The translations under genes and the position numbers were made by a program. DNA of 64,000 nucleotides, from assembly GCF_001039355.2 (NCBI RefSeq), contig NW_019775399.1, forward strand, positions 1 to 64,000, read 5' to 3'. The DNA comes from Lingula anatina. Taxonomy: Eukaryota > Brachiopoda > Lingulata > Lingulida > Lingulidae. Below the pieces are notes generated by a model that was not told the DNA's origin, made no database searches, and saw nothing but the letters and a program-made list of their open reading frames with translations. Below, piece by piece: positions 12,613 to 24,000 of this stretch (its first letter is position 1; each line of letters begins with the position of its first letter).

Positions 12613-14970
12613 AAAAAAGATAGCAGTGTGTCTGTTTGTTCTTCTTCATGAATAATTCTGATCCATAAATTTTCTACATGTCTGACAAATTATTTCAGGC
12701 AAGAGTAAATGATCCCCTTCTGTTTTCACAGAAAATAAAAGAAAAAAGTAAATATCTGACACCACCAAACTGAATTTATTTAGACATTTCACCGATTTAT
12801 TTTTCATTTTTCAACTGATATAATTTTTTGAAAGAGATAAAATATGCTGGGATGACAACATTAACTTTTACTTACCTTTTTCCTGTAAGTATCCAGTATG
12901 AAATGTTAAATAAAAATATCAATTAAAACAATTCACTTAACAAAGATATGAATAGACTAAAATGAGCAAAGAACAAACACGTATATATAAATTCCAATTA
13001 ACTTTAGTAAATGTTCCTTCATGCACTCATATATCAGGACTATCAGGCATCAAATTGAAATACTATAATATATATTATCTGCAGCAGTAATCTATTCTAG
13101 AATCTTTTTTTTTTCTGAAGACGGAGTAGTGAGGAAATTACCTGGCACCTGCTCAGTTTAATACTGTATATATATAATGGTAAAATCCGCATGATTTTAG
13201 GGGAAAGCAGTGTCCTTGTCATTTTTCAATTTAATTGTATACACTGTACTGGCAACCTATATTTTAGTGCAGGGAGAACCGTTATACATGAATATACCTC
13301 TGCGAAACCTTTATCATATAATCAGTTAAAGTAAAAGATACCAATGCAGGACAATAACAGGCGCGCCCGTGGCACAGCTACATGTACATATAACTACTGC
13401 AGAGAGTGACTCGTCTGCATGCTTAATTACTGACAAATACTAGTATTTAAATGTAAATTAATTTTTTAAAATTCTGTATATACTACAGGTACATGTAATG
13501 ATGTTGTTTATGCAACCATAACACAGCAAAAGGGATTTGCAGGTCTACAATTGTGCCGGAGACAATTTAACAGGCAGTAACAGGCAATTTATGTCACTAA
13601 AATAAAAGACTTTAGTTACTATTTTTGATTGCAAAAATTAAGATGCTGTATACAATCACTACAAAACTCACCATATTTTTTCTTCAGTAACTTAACAGTA
13701 TTGTGTACATGTACCTCTGCTACAGTGGTGCCCCTCTGTGACAAACATGGTTACTAGGTCAAGTTACATAAAAGTGTGTCCTCGCTTTCCATATATAATA
13801 CAACACACATAGAAAGTCTTAGCCTGCATGTGAGGATTGTATAAGGTGACTGGGTCAATGTTTTGTTGTTTACCTAATATGTGACCAGAAACACCAAAAG
13901 CAATGTGTCCTTATGTTTATTGTTATTGTTATGACTAGTTGTCACTTCCATCTACATGTATACTGTTATTCCTATTCCAGTGTCAACTATTTAGAATTTT
14001 ACCTATACAAAGTAAAACCAATCAACAGCAACAACAGCAATAAAAATAATAATAAAGATCACTGCATACAAAACAGCATTTTTCACAAAAAAGCTACTCA
14101 AGTTGTTTTTTTTTTACAAAATAAATTTACTAGTACATGTTTTTTTTTTTTTATCTTTAAAAACATCATTTACAGTGTAAATTGGGAAAGGTTGAGGGAT
14201 GTTTTGCTTTCCCACAACACTCACCATCCCTTGAAGGAGATACTTAAAAGAATAAGGTATCATGGAGAATTTTTCAATACTGAGGATGCATATAAAAAAA
14301 AAAAATAAATAAAATAAAAAAAAAAAACTATGCTGGTTTCTGAGTGTTTTTGAAAAGAATGGTAGTTGACGGTTCAAGCCCATGTGGAAAGGGATGTCAG
14401 GAGGTTTGAGTGTGTCTTGGGGGTAGGGGGAGTGCATGGAAGTGTCAACTACATTGTACATGCAATAGTAGTTTTAAAAACATGTTAAATTAGACTGTAT
14501 ACTAGGTAGGAGAAAAGCAACTTTTCTTTAACTCCCTCAAAGAAAATATACATACCTCCCCCCCCTTCCCCAGAACAACAATAATGATAAATAATTGCAA
14601 TGATTTAATATCCGCCTTAAATAAATTAGATTGGAATTATCATCGTTGAAGTGAGATGCAGCACTGGATTTTTAATTAGCCTAGAGTATTTTATCGTACT
14701 GATTTATGATAATATGCAAAAATTATATATGCTTGCTTTAGTTTAGCATTAAGACTTGACAATGTTCAAAATTTATGTGAATGCATTTAAAACATATTCG
14801 AACATAGGTGTCAAGTGCAGAATAAACTGAAAAACCTTACGAAAATCGCATTTGCGTTGCACGTTGTCTCAGCCTTCCTCTAATTTTCCCGGGAAGTTTT
14901 AAAACAAATCTCCTAACACAGTCGAGCTCGACCCCTTACCTCTTTTGCATTGAAGTACAGAAACGGTAAA

Positions 14971-15031
14971 ATGGAAAAGGAAGAGGAGTTGAGATAAGAT
15001 GAAACGAAATATTTCTCCATTTTTCTGCTAG
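14971..15031 (+). promoter_or_regulatory. Two short upstream ORFs before the gene B start
   Basis: ATG at 14971 encodes 8 codons and stops at 14997. ATG at 14999 encodes 10 codons and stops at 15031, five bases before the presumed start codon at 15036. If the transcript begins upstream of 14971, both could lower translation from the main start. The transcription start is not known from sequence. Confidence 0.4.
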
Positions 15032-15035
15032 AATC

Positions 15036-18000
15036 ATGGATTCTGAGCAGCTCAGAGACGCGGAATGTATCCTTGACTTGAAGACAGGGAAGGGAGTGTC
15101 TCTGGCGGAGGCGGAAGATGAACAATGGCTAGGTAAGCAAGCGGATAAATAATCCTGGCCTCCGTTCTGAAGTGACACTGTTTTGTGATTAACATGACAC
15201 CTCTTATCTGACAAGAAAACCAAACAAACCGGTGTCGGTGTTATGTTTGAACAAGACCGTGTAAAGGGACTGCTCGTAGACTCATAATGATATAGATTAC
15301 TTATGGCTTTTAACTTTTAATTTTGACGTTGCCTGCCGTTTGAAGGAAAGGAAAAAAATAAGGGCGAGCATAACATAATACATCTGCCCAAATTATGACA
15401 AGAAATTTGCTTCATATTACTGGGAAAATTGAAGATTCATTTTATTTCAAGTCCCCACCACGGGCAAGTTTTTACAGGCAATAAAAGAAAAATGTGTGAT
15501 TTTTCCTTATGTCTCATATTTTGGCAAAAACAATTTCCCATTGACTTGCATGCATACTGTCTAGTTTCTCAGTGCCTGGGAGGGAGGTTTTTGCCGCTTG
15601 ACCAGCTGGGTAGAGGTAGTGCCCATGGTACCGCCCACAATATCTGTACAGTTTTCAAACTATGCCATTCTGTCACAATTGGCTTTGTACCTGAAACCTG
15701 TGAGCTCGCACTGCACAGTCACCACCAATGGGAATAATCCAAGATAGCCTAAAGTCTTCAGACTTAGCATAATAACAATCAAGATTTCACAGCATTTTGG
15801 TGGAGAGGGGGGTCAGAAATGATGGTAAGTGAAAATAAATTTATGTGTTAGCACTCAGAGTTTCCTATTGATGATTTTTAACACATACGCTGTGCTAACA
15901 CATGAAAGCAAAGGCCTCAAAAAGTGTAAAATGACAACCAGTTTCCACATCTCCATCTCAAATTATTCTTTAGTTACCTCTCATATCCTCAACTTGCATG
16001 CTCTTGTGAAGCCAACCAGTTTTTCCATAAAAGTGTGTCCTCTCAGAGCCATCAGTAAGGTAAAATTCATCTTCTTGTCTACCAGTTAAGTCACCATGAA
16101 ATCATATACACTCTGTCAGAGGGGAATTGCTGCTATGAACTGACTTCTTCATATGAGAGATTTGTTAGAACCCCCCCCCCCTCCAAATAATAATAATAAT
16201 AATATCAAATAGTTGCCAGTGAAACTCATAAAAATACACACGATTCTGCTCAGTAGGTCGTTTCCTGGCAGGAAAGATATAATTACTACCATTATTTGAC
16301 CTACCTCACACATGCAGAAGTCCATTTTTGGTTTATTTTTTGGGAGTGCTTAATTTCATGGTGGCCTAACTGGTAGACAATCAGATGTATCTTATAGACA
16401 AGCAGATGACTCTGTGAAATACAATATCCCTTACAGTAACTGACCCAGATGTGGTATGAGTCAGTCCTCTGTGATGTGATGTAGGAAGTTCATGTACGTA
16501 TGTTACTTCATTCGTCTTCATTGTGATGACACATAGTCATACTGTGCATTTGCAGCCCCTTTGCTTTATATGATCTTGTAGATCTTGTAGATGTCTTTGC
16601 TTAAAGAGATAACAGCTCTTCATTTTCGCAGGAAAGTTCCATAAAACATTTTCCTCAGGTAAATGGCATTGCTTTTCGTACTAACCAGTGGTTAGTGAAT
16701 CCATCTCTGTTTTCAAAGTTACTAGTAGTTGATCTTTATATGTAATAATCTCAAAAGATAATAATCTTTTAAGAAGATTATTACAGAGGGTAGCCATCTA
16801 TTAATGTCCATGTGGCACAATGGCAGGTACAGATTTCAGAATTATTTTGATAACTGACACTTTGTTGGTAAAATGGAATTTATATTTCAGTGTGTTGTTT
16901 ACAGTGTATTTATTATGGAATTTTGAATATCTTATGAAGAGCTGTTATCCCTTTAAGTCTAAAAGAAAATAGAATTTTGAAAAAGGTTAGCAAGCAGTAT
17001 AAATTAATGAGATAAGGTAATAGTTAAATTTAAAATGCAAAAAAGGGGACAAAAAAGAAAGTGTACTGTTAAGCTGTGATCAATGTGTCTCATGCTATAA
17101 ACTGTGGTTACCTCCAAAAATTGCAAAGTGGTTGGAGCTCATGAGATCATGAAATTTGTCACAGACTGAGATATTTCATGAGATTGCAATTTTTGTTTCC
17201 CAGATATGAGTAATTTCAAACTGATTCAGTTAAAGTGGTTTTCTGATGCTTTTCATATCAACATGGATAAATCTATCATTAAGAGGTTGTTTCTTAAAAA
17301 ACTGTCAAGAAAAAAAGGTAAATTAAAAAAAGGATTATTTATTTTTTTCTGTGGAAGGAAAAGACCTTGTAATAGTTTCTGAAACAGTAATATAAAGCAT
17401 TTTATATTAAATAAGGCATTATAACTAAGATCTGACCTTTCATAACTATTTATGATATTGAAAGTGTGTGAAGATGAACAGAATCACTGACAGAAAGCCA
17501 TTTGCTATGCATTAAGCATGTATACAGAATGTTTTAAAATAATTTATTTATTAAAATTTGTATTTATATAAAAGCTGCATGTACTAAAGCTGATCCAAAA
17601 TTGAGAAGGTCATTTTAATTCATTTCCCCTAATCTAGTAATTCATATTATATATCATTGAAGTACAGAACCATTCATAATATTATGAGGTAGTGCACAGT
17701 TTTCTCCTCTACTTGTAACCTTAACATAGGAATCCAAGGAGGTGACCAAAATGACATACAATTTTTTTTTTTGTCTGTCCTGGGCCTGTATCACTGTCCC
17801 AGATTGTTTCACTTTCCTTTTTTTTTCTGGAATAAGCCCCAGGTGTTGTGTTACCTTTCAATCAGCATTGACTAGCCCTAGAGGTAGTAAATCTTTTAGA
17901 CAGAACAGTATCAAATGACATGTAATGCTTTCAGTTTCCTTACTTTTGTTGTTGTTGTGGAAGTAAGGTCTTCAGGTGACACTAATATCACCTGGTGTCA

Positions 18001-21000
18001 TTACAGCACATTGGATGTCAAAATGACATGGGAATTAACATAATTTATACACCAGTGAGTATCTTAAAAAATTGTATAATAATTATTATACATATATTGT
18101 ACAAGTGAAATAATTACTAGTAGGGCAATGGAAGATTATGAGCACAGACTAACAGATCCACAGATCAAATATGGCGACCCACTAAAAAGCTTGCATTTAA
18201 TTCCTGATGAGACACAGAATAGATTCCCCACTGGGATTATGGAACAAGCCATATTTGATCTGGGGATCTGTTAGGTTGGGTTCCCATACTAGTACTTAGA
18301 TCAATCCATCTGGACTAAGGGGCCATTCCCACAGATATATGGATCGATCTATCTCACTGGGGGTTCACACTAAATTGCTATCAGCTTAAGAGGCTTAAAT
18401 GTCTGACACGCCTACCAGAATCAGCTAGGGGTAAAGATAATTACCTCCTAACAGTTTTACTAGACGTGACATACGTTTAAGTCGGTCAAGTTGACAGCAA
18501 TTTAATGAGACTCCCCAGTGAGATAGATCGATCCATATATCTGTGGGAATGGCCCCTCAGTCCACTGTTCTGAATGTCCTTCATGACCTGGATTCACTTT
18601 CTTGTTGTTTTCAGTCCAGTCTGGTGAACATGTGGAGTTCAGAGACAACAGCCGAGTGTTCGTGGAGAAGTCCGGAGAAGGCGTCCTGTTTGGGCTGAAG
18701 AAGGAGAAAGGGGAGTGGTTGGTGTGTCCCTGGAGTGCAGACGAGCCCTGTCTGCTGGATGACCTTGAACTTGTCCAGCCTACCAAACTTCAGAATGGTG
18801 GGTGGTCCAGCAGAAAGTTATGGAAAACTGTTTACAAACAAACTCAAAAAATAAAAGAAAGAAAAATGAAAGGAAAACATCGGGTGTATTAGCCTGCACT
18901 GTATTGACTAAAACATGACATTCATTTCATTGCTTTACCTGAAGTTTATAATGAATCAATTGCAAAAAGTGTCTTAAGTACAGGTTTTCAAATTAAGAAA
19001 CTTCTGAAAGCATGACGATGCAAAATCAAACCACATTTAGATTCTATTTTGAAAATGATAACAATAACCCAATGTCTTGTGATCTTCAATACTTATTTGG
19101 CACCAAACGAGATACGTTCCCAAATTTTTAATTCAAAATTTTTTTTTATAAACAAAAAATATCTTGCAAGGTATTTTGAATATTGATTAGTTTTCTCAAA
19201 CAAAAAAAAATAAATAAATAAATACATTTTAAAAATTAAATCACTTCTAAAAAAACAAAAATAAACTTTTTTCTTTTCTAGATTATGTTGGTGTAAGTTT
19301 CAACACTATCAAAGGAAAAACACATTTAGCCTATTTAGAAATGATTTACTTCTTTATCACCATTACACAAGTGACAATAAAAACCTGTTTCACCAAAAAA
19401 ATATCTGCTAATATTGCATTGGGTAATTATAAGGCACCTGTGAAATTGAGGTCAAGCTCCACCTATCTAAAAATGAGGGCTCATCTGTTTAGCTAGCTGA
19501 AGATGTAATTTATGATCACAATCAATCACATGGTCAACATTGCCAGGGGGAACATAACTGACAAATAAAGGGGGGCCAGGCTATATATTTCATATGTGAG
19601 AAGAGGCACATGATTTGAAAGTAGGCCAATGCTATTGCTATTGTGAATGCTTGCTAGCAGACACTTATATTCAAACAGATAAAAGAGGCTGCATTGTTTT
19701 AAAATGTGATTTTTAAATTTGAAACAAGAAAGGGTACTCACTTGGTAAGGTTAGTATATAAATAAAAATGTTGGAAATTTATAGAAAAGTAAAGGAATTT
19801 TGTAACAGGCCACTTGCTTTGGGTGCATAAAGAAACAATATATTAACTGACCTTGGGTCTACTGTGAACAATGTCTGTTGAGTATGTTCTGTTGTACTTC
19901 AAATTTTCCGTAATTTTACTGAAAAACTGACCTTTGTTTTTCTTTCCAATTTCAGGTAACACTATAAAATGTGGTTCATTTTTCTACCGCTATCGTTCCA
20001 AAGAGCCCAAAAAGAAGAAGAAAAGTCCAGGAAGTCCAAATGAAAATCTTCCAAAGATGCCTCCCCCAAAGCCAAAGAGGACATTTGAGTACCAAAGGCC
20101 AAAAGAAGAAGCCGAAGACAGTGCTTCAAAGTTAAAGACAGAGGTATTAAAATGTAGATTTAGTAGAAGACAGTAAGTTTTGCAGTAAGACCCTGCTCTC
20201 TGTTTTTAGTTAATCTGTGTATTTTACTTCATCTTTTGTTTAATTGTCAAAACACATGTTATATTTTAATAAATTCAGCTTGGTCGTTTTCCCCAAGCCT
20301 GTGATAATAGTGTTTGAGCCAAAAGCTTAATCAGGTGGCCCCTCAGGGCAACAAAGTCTAGAAATCTTACATCCTGGGCAGACATAGTTTTTAGTGAGTG
20401 AAAATGTGAAACAAATCACTGGCCTGGCTTCAATTTCTGCAGTAGAACCAGTGCTTATGTCACAGAATGATAATAGTACAAAGATTTCATTCAGAATCTT
20501 TATCAAACCATGACTATCTATTATATTTGATAACTTTTTTTCTCTCCCCCAGATGTCACTACCGTTGCACTCACTGGAAGAGGAGTCCTCTCTGTCTTCA
20601 GAATGGTGTGTCCTGTCTGAAGACGACCAGCTGTTTGCACAGTTAAAGACACCAGAACAGGTGAAGAGGAACTTTTGTGTGTCAGATGATGACACTTTTG
20701 CTTTTCGTAATGACTAACATCATTTCCATCATGGAGGCCAGTATTTCTTTTTATAATGACTTAAAAAATCTGATCTCTGATTTTGTGACAATAAGTGTTA
20801 TTCAAACTGCATTTTCTAAATACTTCAGGTGTCAAGCTTATCAGCATCCTACACCAGCCGTCAGCTCCTGTTGTATTGTGATTCTGAACTTGGAGCAGTG
20901 GAGGTGGATACAATCTTCAAAATGTTTCAGGTAACTATAAAAGAAATTATAATTGTAAAAAGTGGAATGAGTTTTGAGTAATGACCCTAGCCTTAAGAAG

Positions 21001-24000
21001 ACAGTGCTATGAAATTAAGGACAGACTGTGGTATTTTTAGGTTTTAATTTATAGAAGACAGTAAGACAGAAGACACTGCTTTTAGACAAATTGTATCTCG
21101 AGTTATATTTTATTTTCATTATTCTTTACCAAAGAATTTGTTGATTTGTTTGGCTGAAAATTTGGAGTTGTGTTTTGATGAGAATTTGCAAGCACTTTTA
21201 ATGTTTATTTTGTACTGGATTTATTTACTAGCCTTAGGAGTCTTATTGAAAATTTTTCAAAGCTGCTTTATATCTCTAAATATTTACAGTGAACAATGTA
21301 TATTTTGTGAACTCCACTGCTTTCAAAACATGTTCCATTTTAATTTGTTCATTTGTTTTTCAACACAGGAAATAGCCAGCCAAGATGACTCGGCATTTCG
21401 CGACTTCATTACTGAGTATCGACAGGAGGAGAAAGCAATGGGTGGAGAGAGTCATGCCATCTTTGCTCCTTTGATAAAACTAATGGTGCAATTGCTCCAA
21501 TACTCACTGGTAATGAATGTAATATAGAGTTTTGAAACAAGTCATGTAAACATTTTGCTGGTATCTTTGAATAATAGAAATTAATTTGACCAGTATTGGG
21601 ATGAAAGTTCAAACTTTCAATATTTTGATTGTTAAGCGAAATAACTTATGAAGAACAAGTATACAGTGACTGGCTTTATTGCAGTCATTGCACTGTCCAA
21701 ACTGGAATACTTTTTAACAGAGAGTCCAGTTACCACCATGTTGTGGGATAAAGGTACCTTCGATGTTAGCTTGCATCTCTTCTTCAGTAGTCCTTAATTC
21801 TAAATATCTAACCGTTAAGCCTAGGTCCCAACGGAACGTACGGGCTGCTACGTGTGGTCTACAGCCAAAAAATGGGGAAAACGTGGGAGTTTGTGTGTGA
21901 GGAGCACGTCCATCGTGCAACTTTTGGAGGATGCAAACAGCACATAGAAACTTTTCGACATGATCAACAGCCGCTACTTGCGATCTAGCTACGTCCTAGC
22001 AGGACGCAAGGAACCTAAAAACCGTGCGTCCAAAATGTAGTTGGGACCTAGGCTTTACTATGTAACAGTAACTGTAGAGTCTTATGTCTTCATATTTACT
22101 TATAGGACCCTGTTGAAAGTAATGTAATGTGGCTGAGAATTCTGGCAATACTTTGTCGCATCCCTCAGAACAGTGAAATCTTCATCCAGTGCCATGCTGC
22201 AGCGACAGTGATGGGGACAATGGCAGCACACTGTGCAGTGGAGATGGTTCAGCTCCACTGCTGTAGGATACTGGCAATGTTGGCACAGTACAGACCGCTG
22301 CCAAACCAGAAGGTGTGTGTGGTGAAGTGTTTCTTTTATTTAGATAATATAACATTCTTGTGTATTTTGACTGATGTTGCAATCTTTTATTTATTTGATC
22401 TTGAAATTTTCATCCATATGATTTTTCCATTTTTCCATTTTTTGTATAATATTCAGTATTCTTTTATAATAATTATACTAACTGTCTATCATTGGCCTTT
22501 GTGAAAGTAAATTGTTTTAGTAAGTGGTAAACAAGATCAGGTGTGAGCGTTCCGTGTAACTGTTTATAAATGGTAATTTTCAGGCTCCAGTACGAGAGAG
22601 CGGTGTTGATCTGTTAACTCGTGCCATGCACAATTTTAAAGAGAAGCCTGCAGTAGTCAAAATGGCAGCTCAGGCTGTGGCGAATGTAGCAGCTTCACAA
22701 ACATCTTTGGTTCAGGGACTAATGAAAAACAGTAAGTTTTTGAGTTACATATTACAGAAAGAAAAAATGCGGTATACTTGTGAGGTTTTAGAATTGTTAA
22801 AGTATATTAAGTATTTGTTGTCAATTTCCTAAAAAATACAATATATAATCATTTTACAGAAAATTCTGATTCTTTCTGCAGCTGATATGTGTCAGGCAAA
22901 AAGCAGAACAAAACTCCATGATAAGACTGCATTTTTGCTTCCTAGCTACGTTTTCTTAATTTTTCAGAGAAAACTCGACACTTGACCCAGTCTGAGATTG
23001 ACAAGCATGTAGCAGTGTTGGAACATATTGCCCAGTACTCCATTCCAGTGGTGAAACACATGATGGAATATCACCACAAAGACATTGGCATTGTCACAGA
23101 AGGGAAACGTCTGCTCAACTTTTTTGTTGCTGCCTCAGAAAGTGAAGAAGATCAGTCACAGTAGGTTCTTTAAAATTCTATAAAAACCTGTTTGTAACAT
23201 GTTTAGACCATGTTGCAACTGAATGCTGTCTTTTTTGTCACACGTTGGTCACATGACCTTAACTTGGTGTGCTTATTGGATAAGCTGCCCAACTGTGCAA
23301 TATTCAAATGTAATTATATTACTGAAAAAATAATTCAATGTGTATATGTGTGGAATTGTGGCTTCTTAAAGGAGATCAGTATTAGAAATGATGCAAAACA
23401 ATTAACACATATTTAAAGTCTTTTTTGCTATATTTTCAGAGCTTGTGAAAATTCACCAGACATAAAGGTGGACAACATGTCCCCACCTCCAGTGTCGCCT
23501 CCTGCCAGGGGAATCTTGAAAAAATTTCCCTCCATGGACCAAATGAACAAGAAAGTTTCATTTGCAGACGACACATTTGGCGGATCAATAACAACCACAG
23601 GTGGAGAATCGTCTTTTGATGAATTGCATTACCATGGCGATATCAGTGGATCTGATAGTTTCTCTTCGTCAGGGAAACACGATGGAAATCTGCTATCCAC
23701 CTTATCTCAGTCACAGCCAAACATTCCAACTGACACACATTCCAAGGCAGATATTTCATGTGACGTAAGCACAAAGAGTGCCAGTGGTGACACCTATGGA
23801 CCAGATGACACCACAGGTCAGAGTTCACATTGTAACCAAGGTTACACAGCAGCAGACTATGATGATGTCATCATTACAGGGGATAAGGTGACAGTACAGA
23901 GTTCAACGGATAACAAAGGTGATACACCCACTTTGTGTGATGACACTCAAACTACAGGAGACACAGTGAATGTGAAAAATGCAATTACAGGTCAGGAATC

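Larger units (their letters stand above)
12530..15035. other. Intergenic/5' region between divergent genes A and B
   Basis: This AT-rich stretch separates the first recognised exon of gene A (minus) from the start codon of gene B (plus). It must hold the promoters of both and perhaps a 5' exon of gene A. A 7-nt candidate micro-exon with perfect splice signals lies at 12876-12882 (minus). Poly-A/poly-T tracts lie near 14110-14330. The last 150 bp before gene B are richer in CpG. No other gene is visible. Confidence 0.55.

Noticed and set aside
14114-14461. 115-residue minus-strand frame near gene B
   Set aside because: Phe-rich translation of poly-A/poly-T tracts, not coding.
14936-15223. 95-residue minus-strand frame over gene B exon 1
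   Set aside because: Antisense shadow of the exon; no acceptor/donor structure supports it.
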